Assembly: GCA_037127315.1 (NCBI GenBank)
Contig: JBBBDQ010001153.1
Span: forward strand, 4,583,501-4,647,500
Direction: 5' to 3'
DNA: 64,000 nucleotides
From: Ascarosepion bandense
Lineage: Eukaryota; Mollusca; Cephalopoda; Sepiida; Sepiidae
Each line of letters begins with the position of its first letter. The stretch's first letter is position 1. The notes under the pieces are model-generated. The model made no database searches, had not been told where the DNA came from, and saw nothing but the letters and a program-made list of their open reading frames with translations. Position numbers and translations under genes: made by a program. This document shows, piece after piece, positions 1-11,635 of this stretch.

Positions 1-1160
1 CATTCCGTATTTCTACTTCCCATATTGTATTCATTTCTATTCTTGGCCAGCTTAAGAGATTTTTATAGCCCAATTCCTTAGGTTTGTGTATTTACCAGTG
101 GTTTTCTCTATCTATTATTTCAAATGAATCCCACAGGAGACAGTGATCTTTTCCCTTTCATATGTAGTTAGCTGCTATTTATCTAATTTCCATCGTGTTA
201 CGTAGTTGCGAAGTACTTGCAGCCCTATCTTAAGAGGACGACCAGTTGCTCTTATATATTTCACACCGCCTCTGCATAGGATGTTCTTCACTATTGGCGG
301 CCTTAGTCAAAAAACGTGTCTGCAATGTGTAGAACCACTTATGAAGTTCGGCCTGATGTTATAAAGACCACAGATATTTTGTAATTTTTCTGATAATGCA
401 ATTACATAAGGTAGGCCGACAGAGCTGTTATCTGATCGTTGTTATTCACTTGCATCCTTCTATTCGCGTTTGTTGAAGCTGCGAACATGTCCCCTCGGCA
501 ATTATTACATTGTAGAGTTTCTGTTTATACTGGCCATTTCTTGTTCATATAACTGTGGGTCGCCGCTTATGACTTTTTCTCAATGTTGTAAGCAGTTCTT
601 TACGTGGTATGGGTGGTAGGAGTTGAGGTTGAGGCATTTTCTGGTGAATGTTGGATTGCGATATGTGATGTCTTAAACCCATTCTCTGTTCGAGATATTA
701 GTACACCCAGGAGTGCTAGATTGTTGTTCTTTCTTTTTCCATTGTGAACTGTATTAATGTTCTTATTGAGTTCAAATGGTCTAATAGAAGCTGGAATCTC
801 TTCCTGGTGTGATCAAAGTAAGAAGGTTTCATCTATGTATCTCAGCCAAAGAGTTGGTTTTAGTGATGTGGATTCTAATACCATCTCTTCCAAATATTCG
901 ATGTATTTGTTAGTCATTGCTAGCCATGATAGCAAGCTTATTGCTAAGCCTTCATTCATCCAATATGCTTCTGATCTCATTTCGAAGTGTTTTGTTTGTG
1001 TACAGACAGTCAGTATCTCCATCAGGTTATCTATTGATATACTGGGTTGTTCCCCTAGGAATGAGTCCGAGGCCAGTCTTTTCCTGACTATCGATAGTGT
1101 CTCCACATATTTCATTTGTTCTTTTGCGCTGGACACTTTACCCTTGCTTCAACCCCGCTC
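1..1160 (-). mobile_element. Penelope-like element, reverse transcriptase plus GIY-YIG region, degenerate and cut by window edge
   Basis: Reading the minus strand from about 1136 down gives a reverse transcriptase of Penelope type: ETLSIVRKRL, then the FEMRSEAYWMNEGLA block, a block ending in ALESTSLKPTLWLRY-like residues, and RYIDETFLL where an active copy has RY-x-DD. The second catalytic aspartate has become glutamate. Below 813 the homology continues through stops and shifts: a DHLNSIRTLIQFTMEKE block, then near 200-330 a stretch resembling the GIY-YIG endonuclease (GMTGRSLKIRLQEYLRNYVTRW), then the C-terminal GYKNLLSWPRIEMN-like tail running off base 1. Known of the family: Penelope elements join an RT to a GIY-YIG nuclease. 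The copy has several in-frame stops and is not functional. The type is fairly sure; exact ends are not. Confidence 0.72.
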
Positions 1161-1502
1161 CAAACCAAATATTGGCAAGAAAAAGGACTTTTCAAATTTT
1201 GAGGTTTTATTTGAAGAGTAGATACTTATCTATTTTTGGTCTTCTAGAACAGAGAACTTTATCATTCTTTTTTAATTTTCTTGTAAAGTTTTGCAAAAAT
1301 CAGTAGTTTTTGGATTTCTAATTCGACTAGCGCTTATAAAACGAGGAATATTTTTCAATGAAAAGAGAAATTAATTTCACATATGAGCCAGATAAGTGAG
1401 ATTATCATCTTACATAATGACATCTTGGTGATAAGAAAGTAATTGATGCTAAAGACAATGATTCAAATAATTTTAATCAAAAAATTTTCTACTGTTCTCT
1501 AT

Positions 1503-2040
1503 GGGATATTTTTGGCTGAGCTTAAGATTTCAGAATCCCCACTTTAATGGGCCTCGTGTCGCATCCGTCTTAGTGGGAAGGTGGCAAATACCGAGTGATC
1601 ATACTTCCATTCTCTCTCTTTATCAGCTCTGCTTTCGAGCGGAGAGGGACCTAGATTCCGCCGAAGAGTAGAGTCTCGTCTGTGATGAATAAACAAGAGC
1701 CCAACCCAGACCTAAGCTGGGTCGACGGGATATTTTTGGCTGAGCTTAAAGGCTAAGAATCCACACTTTAATTGAATTTGTGTCGCATTCGCCTTGGTGC
1801 GGAGGTGGTAAATACCGAGTGATTATACTGAGGAAAAACCCAGATGGGGCTAAGCCGAAGAGGCGAGCCTCGTCTGGAGAAAATCGACAGTAGTCCTGAA
1901 CTGGCCTTGTGCAGGGTCAACGAAGTATTTTTGACCGAGCTTCAGGGCTCGGTGACCTCACTTTAAAAATGGTCTTGTGCTGCATTCCGCCTATGTGGGA
2001 GGCAGACAAATACAGAGTTACTATACTGACTAGCAGTTCA
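1503..2040. repeat. Three tandem diverged repeats of about 190-225 bp
   Basis: Three units start at about 1503, 1730 and 1922, each opening with a variant of TATTTTTGGCTGAGCTTAA. Each then carries TCACTTTAA-like, TGTCGCATTCGCCTTG-like and AATACCGAGTGATTATACT-like blocks. The first two also share GCCGAAGAG...CCTCGTCTG, which can pair into a short stem, and a CTAAGCTGGGTCGAC-type end. The third is truncated. They lie just upstream (on the minus strand) of the Penelope-like reading frame. Penelope elements often carry tandem terminal copies, so these may be its terminal repeats, but no link is proven. Confidence 0.6.
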
Positions 2041-2440
2041 CTAGCTGTGTATCTACTTCACGCAGCGTGCGAGGCTTGTATTTGTTGATATACTATTATT
2101 CCCAACCTCCGTTAGGTTAGTACTCACGCAGTAAATTTTAAGGTTACAATGATGATCTATCTATCTCTGTATCTATGTTACATTCTATTATTTAGCTAAT
2201 AAACGTTTTCGTAATAAAATTTGTATTAATGATTCCTATATTGATAAACAATTTTAGATATAATTACAGTTATATGATTATCACTAATTTTGTGATGTGA
2301 GATTTTATTATACAACTCATAGTTTGTTTATATTGTAAATTAATATAGTGTAGTGTATAACTATTGATATTGTTCATTTCAGATGAAAAAATGATTGCAA
2401 TGATTTTTTAGACATAACCTCATAAAAGAAATCAGATATA
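2041..2440. other. Unassigned AT-rich spacer
   Basis: I see no gene, splice pattern or recognised element here. Confidence 0.5.
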
Positions 2441-2600
2441 ATTTTTTTTATAATCATATCGCAAGGCAGTTTACTGCCACTGATGCGCAGGGGGTTAAAT
2501 AGGAGGAAAGTTATGAGAAAGAGTGACAGGTTACAGGGGGTGTCAGGAAGTGGGTTATACTGAAGGTTGAAAGTTGTAGAAGAAATGATTTTTAACAATG
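2441..2600 (-). mobile_element. LINE-A 3' end fragment
   Basis: The A-rich end (poly-T on the plus strand) is followed by GCCACTGATGCGCAGGGGG, the signature that ends the LINE-A copies at 4983, 22338, 26057 and 34600. The following GTTACAGGGGGTGTCAG matches the 3' untranslated part of the 22338 copy. Only the extreme 3' end survives, which is typical of 5'-truncated insertion. The open frame running through it has no coding meaning. Confidence 0.7.
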
Positions 2601-3452
2601 ACTCAAAAAACTGTCTATAAGAATAAAGCAAAAAGTATTCTAAGTACAATTAAAACCAAAGGTTGATTGACCAGCAAAAACCCAATTGAAGAAACTGATC
2701 TTGAGAATGAAATGAACGAGAAAATACGAGGAGTGAAGACCTAAACGCTGACAGATTACTTTCTTTACTTAAACAGTGTAAGAGAATAAACCGAGGGAAG
2801 AATCACATGACAACTGATTTCTCAGCTGCAATTTTAGTAATGAATTTTACATTAGATGGATTTTATGCCTTGGCTAAGTTTTGGGCCTTTCATATAAATA
2901 TTCAAACAGCACAAATTGCAGTTAAACTACAAGAAAGTAGTGTTTTGAGTTCAGAAATGAAATTATAGGACCCTTAAAATTTGAGGATTTTATAATTGAT
3001 AAATTCAGTGAATTTCTGTAAATTTTTGAGCATGCTGCCTGTTTATTGAGATAGACTGCAAACAAGACAATTCATATAAACAATGCTCCTTCAAATTCTC
3101 TAAAGCTTAATATTGCCCAATTTGCCAAAATGTTTTAATATCTTTAAATTAATGAAAATATTAGAATTTTTCTATGCATAAAACTAAAAGTGAATTCGCT
3201 TCCTATCATTAAAAGAATATGACAACGCGAGGTCGCTGGGAAGACATAAAATCCACGAGTAATGATAAAGTCGGAAGAGTTGAAACATTAATAAAGGTCG
3301 GGATTGAAAAACTTACGAACATTACAGAATGTCAAGTAGCACATATTAAAATATTAAATAAGAAAATAATTTTTGAAAAATGTAGGATATTCTGTTTTAC
3401 AAAGATAATCTGAAAGCTCTACTTATTACTAATTATTTTTAATATGGATATA
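2601..3452. other. Unassigned AT-rich stretch
   Basis: A 64-codon open frame at 3219-3413 is present but has no recognised motif and sits in low-complexity AT-rich sequence. Nothing else is supported. Confidence 0.4.
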
Positions 3453-3827
3453 CAGGGAGTTTGAAAAGTAACTCCCTATTTTATGTAGGAGCGATCAGGT
3501 AAGATTCCTGACTTAACACCACGTGATTTTTTCCTTTGGGGTCGAAGGCACACATCTATTATAGCAAACCAAGATATTGGAAGAACTTGAAGGGCGAATA
3601 GAAAAAGTTATGTCTTCCATATCGCAATAGTTCCTGGTGAAAACAGATAACGCGATTACTGAACAGTTCGAGAAACTGGTAGCGAAATCCTCTGCCCATA
3701 TGTAATTTTAAATAAAATAAAACAAGATGCTAAACGCTTTCCACTCATATTTATTTCTTGTAAAAATTATGGTTAACAAATCAATTATAATTATTTAAAA
3801 ATAGGGAGTTACATTTCAATCACCCTG
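3453..3827 (+). mobile_element. Mariner-like DNA transposon, 375 bp internally deleted copy with both inverted ends
   Basis: The left end CAGGGAGTTTGAAAAGTAAC and the inverse of the right end CAGGGTGATTGAAATGTAAC pair over about 30 bases, continuing into CTCCCTATTTT. Between them lies only the C-terminal part of an IS630/Tc1/mariner transposase. It shows PDLTPRDFFLWG, which contains the third catalytic aspartate, followed after a one-base shift by LEELEGRIEKVMSSISQ. The left flank is TA, as expected for the TA target of this superfamily, but the right flank is AA. This is a non-autonomous deletion derivative that would need transposase from elsewhere to move. Confidence 0.78.
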
Positions 3828-3963
3828 AATAAGTTTACACTTACATTAGATGTTGAAAACAACTGCGTGTATATGATCGATATGCCCAGAAACATTCATC
3901 AACATCGTTGTGTTAGTATTCAACCTTCTTGTGAATTGCAATATAAAATTTTGCATAGCGTAG

Positions 3964-3964
<1 letters not shown>

Positions 3965-4020
<56 letters not shown>

Positions 4021-4021
4021 T
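3965..4021. repeat. (GATA)n microsatellite
   Basis: About fourteen GATA units in an uninterrupted run. The open frame across it on the minus strand (repeating LSIY) is a repeat artefact. Confidence 0.95.
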
Positions 4022-4258
4022 TCTTATATTTGTTAAGGCAACTCATTTCAAAATTAGTATAGTAATTCCCTGATTATTATGTCTAATAAAAAAAGTTTCC
4101 CTACACAAAAAGTTCAATGAATTCAGTTTCACCACTGAAGAAAGAAAGCACGGTTTATTTTCTAATCTGAATCACACGACTCTTCAAAGTCATTCTAATC
4201 ACGATATTAATGGCTGCTTTTCATTCCCTAACGACCATTAAACAAAAGCTCAACTTAC

Positions 4259-4324
4259 AGGTTTCATCGGGTAGCAACAGGTGTTCAATTTCCGCAGCAT
4301 CGGAAATTAATTTTGCTGCAGGCG
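4259..4324 (-). other. Candidate 66 bp internal exon, unidentified gene
   Basis: On the minus strand a pyrimidine-rich tract ending in CTCTGACAG (acceptor-like) is followed by 66 bases with no stop, then CCT|GTAAGT, a close match to the eukaryotic donor consensus. Length is a multiple of three. The frame reads PAAKLISDAAEIEHLLLPDE, a normal-looking soluble composition in a locally less AT-rich patch. I do not recognise the protein. An unspliced reading is possible: a methionine upstream gives a hydrophobic MYLFILLSTLTA-type start. It may equally be chance. Confidence 0.3.
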
Positions 4325-4982
4325 CTGTCAGAGTGGATAAAAGAATAAATAAATACATACATAGGCGTGTTGAAAATTTCTCAACCCAACCCACTTCCCA
4401 AAAGCAGAGGAAATGACCAAATATCTTTTTTTGCAAGAACTTTTTAGCAAGACCGAGAAAATTTCATTGACCAGTCGTAATAATAACGGGCGACATCATA
4501 TAGGTTTCGTGCAAGAGTCGATGTGTTTTGTGAAAACGAGATAACCAGAAAAAATTGGTTTACTCCAAATTATTAGAACCTTAAAAATTTTTCGCTGAGT
4601 TTTTATGAACAACAATTATGTGCGCTTCAACTGTACATTTCTTTTGAATAAAGTAATGTAGTGACATTCCAAGCAATATATATTTAATTTAGATTCTGGC
4701 AATAAATCCATTCACTATGACTAGAGACTATCTTGTCTAGAACTGATAATTTCTCAGCAAAGAGACCACGCAAAGTTCTGAAACGATGTATGTTTCTGTA
4801 ATTTCATGTGGCTGCTGATTTTTTTCCTAAAATGCATTAATGACGTAATACAGTTTATTGATGGAATATTAGATTGCAATTTGAGTAAATATGAAGAACA
4901 CTCCTATGACTTTTCTAATTTTATGCGAAAATTAACGATGAGAAGTTTGGAATGTTTCATAAAAGATAAGGTCCAAGCGTGA
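4325..4982. other. Unassigned spacer
   Basis: No recognised gene or repeat. It could be intron of whatever gene the 4259-4324 candidate belongs to. Confidence 0.4.
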
Positions 4983-6535
4983 TTTTTTTTCATTTTTTTT
5001 TAATCATTTCACCCCGAGCAAGGCAGAAATGCCACTGATAATCGGGGGTCTACATAATTGTAAAAATATTAATTAGAAAAGAGTGAGGAGTACAAACTAG
5101 TTATAAAGGAGCAATAGAAGGCTGAGAATGCAGGTGCGATGACAGATACATAGGTGGAGAGAAAGGGAAGGATATACGGGGGTGGGGAGAGAGCTAGAGT
5201 CCAGTGGTTAATAGATGAGTATTGACATTGCATTTAAATTTTTGGAGGTTGTAGCCGTCAGGAAAGCAAGAATATGGGAGCGGGTTCCACAGGCGGGAAA
5301 TGCGAGAGAAGAAGCTGCAGGAGTAGAATTGTCGTCCGCATTTGGCTAACCTGACTGTGAATGGGTGGGACCCAGTTGCCAGTCTGGTTGCACGAGTAAA
5401 CACCTGTTGCAGAGGCATCACTGACTTTAGTTTGTCCGAGTAGAAGCCAAGAAAGTATTTATAGAACAGACAAAGGTAGGCCACATTTCGACGGTGGGTA
5501 AGTGGATGCAGTCGAGCCGCCAGATATGTACCTATCACATTACAGACTCTCCTTTGGAGCCTGTCGAGAACACTGAGGAGAACGGCAGGGGCGCCTGACC
5601 ATAAATGGAAGCGGTACTCCATGCACGGATGGATGATTGACTTATATGTATGCAGGATGGATTCAGGTGGAAAAAACATCCTGGATCGACATAGTGACCT
5701 AACCTTCTTAGCAGTAGATTTTGCTATGGATTAAATATAGTGGTTCCATTTGAGGTCTGAGGAGAGGGTAAGGCCGAGGAGGCGTAGTGTGTTGCTCTCA
5801 GGAAGAATCGCTTGGTCCATGCTTATGGGAGGCAGGAGAGGTTGCCTGTGATGGTTGACAGACAACAGCTTGGTCTTAGACGCATTGAAGTTGACAAGCC
5901 ACTTCTTGCCCCAATTCACCACAGACTATAGATCCCGTTCAAGGTCAGCAGCGAGATTATGTCTGTCCGCCACGACAGGTTTCTTACTGGTGAGGGAGCA
6001 TATTGTGGTGTCATCTGCGTAGATGTCTACTTGGGAACTGATCTCATCTGGGAGGTCGTTGATGAAAATAAGGAAGAGCGTCGGGCCCAGGATAGAGCCC
6101 TGTAGGACACCAGCATTCGTGCTGTAGTATGAAGAGGCATGCCCATTCAAAACGACCTTCATTTTGCGGTTATTTAAAAAAGATTGGATTAGGTCAAGCA
6201 GGCGACCGGTAATACCGTAACCCCGTAGCTTGCATAGGAGGCCAGAGTGCCAAACCCTGTCAAAAGCCTTGGAGATGTCCAGAGCAACCGCGCGAGCCTC
6301 GTCAGACTCATCAAGGGCCTGGAGCATGTACTCCGTTACGGTTGTTAGCAAGTCGGCCGTGGACCTGGCAAAACGGGAGCCATATTGCCTGTCAGGGAAG
6401 AGTTTGTGGGCAGTAAGATGTTGAACTATTTCAGCATTGATTATGGCCTCGAATACTTTTCCGAATATCGGTAGAAGACTGATAGGACGATAGTTGGATG
6501 GGCCCGAGGGTTCCTTCTTCAATTGACAAAACATG
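4983..6535 (-). mobile_element. LINE-A copy 1: 5'-truncated non-LTR retrotransposon, RT to 3' tail
   Basis: On the minus strand the copy starts inside the reverse transcriptase at about 6534. It shows SNYRPISLLPIFGKVFEAI, AVALDISKAFDRVWHSGLL, LQGSILGPTLFLIFINDLP and the catalytic YADDTT. The thumb region NWGKKWLVNFNASKTKL follows, then a C-terminal domain with HLWSGAPAVLLSVLDRLQRR and HRRNVAYLCLFYKYFLG. It ends in a short 3' UTR and an A-rich tail at 4983. In-frame stops break it at about 5924 (TAG after LERDL) and 5730 (TAA). No endonuclease remains. By motif style this is a jockey/CR1-superfamily element, clade not settled. It is a dead copy. Confidence 0.9.
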
Positions 6536-8125
6536 GATCAAATAATCATTACGTTTTTATAATAATCTTTTTTTCCCGTTTACTCGTGTATTTAGCGTGT
6601 ATCAAAATAAATTACTTGTACTTTACGAAAAATTATGTTATTATATTATTTAGAGTTTTTTCAATGAAAATATATACATGGATGATATACTTGGATCTAT
6701 AATAATGCTCTCTACATTATATATATATATATAGTAATAGTTGTTACAATGGTTTATAAAAGAATAGTATCAGTACAGAAAAGTTTTCATGTTTCGGCGG
6801 GGCTAAAATGTTCGTCTTCGGGTGATATGTGTAACTGAAAATAAATGGTGGAAACGATTTATTTTTGGAAACGTGAGGTGTAAGTGGTTGTTGTAGGGGA
6901 CTAGAATTTATTGTGTCTAAACTAGTTCATCAGCAGTTTGTAACTATAGACATACACATTTGGATTAGGAGATGAGAAAAGGTGGCTTAGCTCTGGACAG
7001 GTCACTTTTTTAGTTTTGTCTGGGTAAATCGCATAGTGTGACTTTAGATTTTTTAAATGGGTAGGCGATTTTTATTTGACTAGTATCTATGAGTACATGA
7101 GATAGAGTAACATTTTAGTATTGTGTGGGTTTTTGTTTATTTTATTAATATGATATTCATTTTTTTTATTTTGTGGATGAAACATTAATTAAATTTTGAA
7201 AAGGATTATTTTGTCTGAGTAAGATATCTAGTGAGGCCACGTAATACTTAAAATAAGTAAATAATTTTTCACTGTAAGTTGATTTTTTTTTATAATAGAG
7301 CACGAGTTATCACTGACACCTTTTGATTAATTAAATTCTAACGAAAAATATTTTCACTGTTTACATAAAACTGTTAATTCATCCATACGTTTCAATAGTT
7401 CACCACTGTTAGTAACCTTAGAACGAGTTATTTATCTTGTCCACTAAATATAATGATTTTTTGTTTGCTTTTTTATCATATTTTGTTAACTTTTTTCTAT
7501 TAAAGTTGTGTAATCCGCTGTGGAAATTTTGTAGAAATTAGAAGTTTTGTCAGATTTGACTAACAGTTTGTCTGATGTTTTTATATTTGAAATAACATGG
7601 TCTAGATGGTTTTAGAATTAATTTATATACATACATACAAAGATACCTATTAGAATCATACAACCATAGATGAAACCGTTATAACTGCTACTAATCTTGA
7701 AAATTGCCCGATCAAAAAAAAAAAATACCCGTTACTTTGAAATATTTATGTACAATTTTTACTTTAAACTTTATGAAGATTTATTCAAAATATTTAACTT
7801 TGCTTAAAAATGGATATTCTATTTAAATTTATTTGTAACTTTATTCAAGATATAAAAGTAAGTAAATTTACATGTTTAATTCTGTAAAAAATACTTTTCA
7901 AAATATTACGGAAATTAAAAATAGAAAGACGCTTAAGAAAAAATATATTTTCTCGCTGGATTTATTTAACCTTTTATTGCGATACGATACTAAAAGAAAT
8001 AGAAAACTTACCAAGATTTACTATCGGCGAAGATAATATCAATATAGAATGACTCTGCTTTGATAGCAAACTCAGAAGGAAAACTGAAAATAAATCTTAG
8101 ACAAGGTAGTTAAATATCGCGACAC
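6536..8125. other. Unassigned AT-rich stretch
   Basis: About 1.6 kb with no credible reading frame. A short (TA)n lies at 6717-6732 and a GTTTCGGCGGGGCTAAAATG patch near 6790 looks like the junk tail of a retroelement, but I could not assign it. Confidence 0.4.
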
Positions 8126-8750
8126 GAAAAGAAGAACTATTATGTGTAAAGTGTTAGAGTGCATGGTCGTGAGGAAAAGAAACAGCCCAAGGTATGGGCT
8201 TAGTTTTGGTGAATTCAAATCAAGTCAGTGCAGAATTGTAATTATCTGAATTGTGGTATAACAGTTGACGTAAAATCTGAGAAAGAAATTCGCGAGCGAT
8301 TTAGAATAACGGAAAATGTCTTCCAGAATCTAAGTAGAGTATTAAGTCATAAGAAAATATTGCTAGAAATAAATAAATGAGTAACAAACTACTATGAAAG
8401 TTCTTATCATATTTCGAGAAATTTAAACTAAGATGTTAAGAATACCATGGACAGAATATGGGATTATCGAAGAAGTGTAAAGAACATGCAAAAAACTAGA
8501 AACTTATATTTACAATCAGAATGTGATATTTCTGGAGCATAGGAAAGAGGGTCTAGAGGATTAAACATTCATAAAATGTAAAATATATTGAATGAAAGAG
8601 AAGGAAATGAAAACTGCTGCTTGCCTACATACGTTGATTATGTGGATTGACAGAATAGGGACAAACATGTATAATAAAGGGGAAAATGTTACTTTAAGCA
8701 AGATAAGACAGGAATCTGTGAAAATCTTTGGGTACCAAAATATTCAGCAC
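8126..8750 (+). mobile_element. Decayed LINE C-terminal region
   Basis: In broken frames the plus strand reads LNCGITVDVKSEKEIRERF, then FQNLSRVLSHKKILLE, then MDRIWDY/RIPWTEYGI, IFLEHRKEGLED and a final IRQESVKIFG-like end. These are in the order of the post-RT region of invertebrate endonuclease/RT LINEs: the connection block after the YxDD core, the RRMLRIPWT block, the FLGHVMRKEGLE block and the RDRxxWR tail. Stops separate the blocks, so this is a fossil. The clade is not determined. Confidence 0.55.
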
Positions 8751-9214
8751 ATAAAAGAGCAGTTACACAATAGGTGCCATTATTCAATAGATTCGGATAA
8801 AAATTTATCGCAGAAAAAAAATCTCAATATCAAAGTTTGCTTGTTTTGGAAAATATGATAGTCCTAATTAAAGTCTAATTTTAGGTGTACAATATGATAG
8901 TTCTGATTAAAGTCTAATTTTGGGGTTACAATTTACACACAGCCCTTTTTTTATTCTTCCATACAGTCAACAACTCTATAAATATATTTTATAAAAAAAT
9001 TTTTATCGTTATTTTATTATTTATAACATGTAAAAAAATAAAACAATTCATGAATAATGATACTACAGTCGGTAAGAAAAGTATTTCAATGTCGAATATA
9101 CAAACTGATGTTTTGAATAAAGTTTATTATGAACTGGATTAACCTTATAAATTCACTGGAAAGAAATACTCATTACTAATTATTTTAATTGTTGTCCCAT
9201 ATAATTTTGCTTCT
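8751..9214. other. Unassigned AT-rich spacer
   Basis: A short near-duplicate, TATGATAGTCCTAATTAAAG (8854-8873) and TATGATAGTTCTGATTAAAG (8892-8911), is the only structure seen. Confidence 0.4.
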
Positions 9215-9700
9215 ATGTACCATGTCCTTTCAGAATGTAGGCGATCATGGCTCTCCAAAATTTCATGTTCTCTGTTGCTCAAAATAGATTTTGTTCCGCC
9301 ATTCATTTACTCAAGCTCGCGAGGTAGTTTTTCAGCTTGTTTTCAATCTGTCCTGCTAGTATCAAATTTTCTAAGCCCTCTTTTCTTATTATGCGCCCTA
9401 AAAATCTCAACTCTTTCTTCCTGATGTTAAGTATAAATGTCATTTGTGCTTCCATTGCTGCTCTGATGTTTGATCCATGGTCTAAGCATCATTCTATAGA
9501 AGCACATTTCTGTTATTCCAAGTCTCTTCTAGATCAGTGAAGAGATTTATCCAGCATTCAATACCATATAGAACGACTGATATTACATAACAATCTTGTA
9601 CACTTTTCTTTACTCTAACAAATTTTTCATGTTTCTTAATACTCTGTTTATCTTTTGGAAGATATCGTTCGCTATTCAACGCAAAGTCGGATTTCATTGT
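9215..9700 (-). mobile_element. Decayed LINE C-terminal tail
   Basis: The minus strand reads CYVISVVLYGIECWINLFTD (compare the YGCESWT block), then after shifts VEIFRAHNKKRGLRKFDTSR, which matches the FLGHVMRKEGLENL-x-TGR block of LINE C-termini. Then come a KLPRE segment and an end resembling WRAMVANVLKGHGT. It is the same class of element as at 8126-8750 but on the other strand. It is non-functional, with several frame breaks. Confidence 0.6.
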
Positions 9701-10082
9701 CTTCGAAGAATTCATATAAATAATACTGTAATTGATTTTTTGCGCGTTTTTTTTTAAGATGGAATGCATAATTTATCTGGAAAGAGAAAGCCAAAAAAAT
9801 ACCTTGATGTCTGAATAATAATGTCAACTTTCTATAAATAAAAGATTTTGTTCATAAACTAAAATATATGAGCATCAGTTTAATATTTAACGTAATTATT
9901 ACTTCTAAATATTTTGTATTTAAATGATAATGTTTCTGTCGCTATATTTCTGAATTCCTATTTTTTAGGATATTATTATCTGAATTCCAACTATCACTGT
10001 CATTGTAGTACAACGATTATTATTTGAAAAAGGGGAACCGGAGACCTGATTTGAAATTCTAGATTGATCTATTGCATTCACT
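9701..10082. other. Unassigned AT-rich spacer
   Basis: Nothing recognised. Confidence 0.4.
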
Positions 10083-10215
10083 TTCGCACGAATACCTTTA
10101 GTAAAGACATGAATCCATTTCTTCAACAAGTTCAAGGTTAAATATCAATTCAGACTGGGCTCTCCAGCCTTCAACAGAAAGCAGTTTAACTCTGAATTCC
10201 AATAAAGACATGACT
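10083..10215 (-). repeat. Interspersed repeat family R1, copy
   Basis: Shares with 13690-13925 (inverted) and 23790-23880 a core of TTCGCACGAATACCTTT, a run through ATGAATCCATTTCTTC, and an AGAAAGCAG end. This explains an otherwise attractive open frame with acceptor-like TTTCTACAG on the minus strand. I therefore do not call it an exon. Confidence 0.5.
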
Positions 10216-10977
10216 GCCTGCATCCTGTAGAAATATGACATTAAAAATAATTTGAAATTAGTATGTATAATTATAAAGTAGAGTTTGTTACAAAACCAAA
10301 ATATCGGAAAATAGAACAAGAATACTGTTTACCCAAACTTTTAAAAAGAAATATTTTGACTGTTTTGTAAATGAGCTTTTCAAATCCTGACTTTTATCTC
10401 GACTTGATTATCGCTAGAACAATTAAAAACACGAAAGAATAATAGAAATATGCAAGATGTATAAATATGGGCGAAGCTTAAATGCAACGAATGCACACTA
10501 TATAATGTTGTGATTTTGACGTCAAGAATATCAGTTCTTCAAACTGCAATTCCACTTGGAAAAGCAAATCGACTTCTTCAAGTTTCCCCCGTGGAGAATG
10601 GCTTTACATCGAGATTACATAATTTCAACCTTAATAGAATACAAAACTCTAATGTTTACATACAAAGCGTCTGGGAATCACTGACTCGACTCTTTACCGA
10701 ATGGCCGGAAGCGAAAGTCAGTTTACTTTTATTTGAAATCACTTTTATCGTTTCCGTTTTCGTTAAACGAAACTTACATTTGAGAATACGGTGAAATCAA
10801 TTGTCAGTGAATTTTTGTTGCACGACTAAGCCACTAAGGCTGGCCCTGTTAATCAAATGGTTTTCTTAATTGCCCACGTGATCCGTTAAAAATAATTGAA
10901 GATCACATGAACATAAAATATACGAAGCATTAACGAAGAGCTAATAACTGCGAATTAAATCATTGGCTTAGACATGA
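10216..10977. other. Unassigned stretch with one orphan open frame
   Basis: A 94-codon frame at 10510-10794 (plus) reads as mixed-composition protein without a known motif. The patch 10510-10800 is less AT-rich than its surroundings, so it may be an old element or exon remnant. No splice pair convinced me. Confidence 0.3.
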
Positions 10978-11635
10978 ATACTGTTGTCATATCTGGTCAG
11001 GTGCCCCTGCTGTTCATCTCAGGGTTCTCGACAGGCACCGAAGGAGAATCTGTAATGTAATTGATCCAGACCTGGCAGCTTAACTCCAACCACTTTCTCA
11101 TCAGTGGGATGTGGCTACCCTCTGTCTTTTCTACAAATATTTTCATGGCTTCTGCTCCGACAAACTTAGGTCACTGGTGCCCCTCCACAAGAATTTACTC
11201 AAGCAACCAGACTGGCAACAAGATCCCACCCTTTTACAGTTAAATCTATTAAATGCAGCCAACAATTCTACTCCATCAGCTTATTTCCTCGCACTTCCCG
11301 CCTGTAAAACTCCTTTCCGTATACTTGCTTTCCTGACAATTACAACATCCAGAAATTTAAACACCATGTCAATTTCTATCTCTTATTCACTTGACTCCAG
11401 TCCTTTCCTCGTCCTTTCTATTCACCCCGTGTCTCTTCTTCTTTTCCTTTCTCACTCTACCTTCACAACTGTCATCACACCTGTATTCCCATCCTTCTCT
11501 TTCCCTTTCTCTGATACGCCCTGTAACTGGTTCGCCTTTCTTTACACTCTCCTCCCGCTTAAACTTTTACTCTCTTATTTAGCCGCCTGCGCATCAGTAC
11601 CGCCTTGCTTGGAGCGAAACGATTAAAAAGAAATA
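10978..11635 (+). mobile_element. LINE-A copy 2: 3' fragment
   Basis: Starts at the SGAPAV-x-LRVLDRH block of the C-terminal domain and continues with LCLFYKYFHGFCSDKLRSLV across two frames. It then passes a pyrimidine-rich 3' UTR to GCGCATCAGTACCGCCTTGC and an A-rich end. This matches the other LINE-A copies in order and sequence. It is truncated at the 5' side and frameshifted. Confidence 0.8.

Noticed and set aside
757..1306. Plus-strand open frames of 154 and 69 codons
   Set aside because: They are the antisense of the Penelope-like reverse transcriptase on the minus strand.
1503..2040. Hammerhead ribozyme in the tandem repeats
   Set aside because: The conserved core could not be matched by eye on either strand; a covariance search is needed before calling it.
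10098..10319. Minus-strand frame with acceptor-like TTTCTACAG
   Set aside because: The DNA matches the interspersed R1 repeat at 13686 and 23790, so the splice-like signals are chance.
10510..10794. 94-codon frame as a gene
   Set aside because: No motif, no signal peptide, no convincing splice sites; kept only as an orphan stretch.
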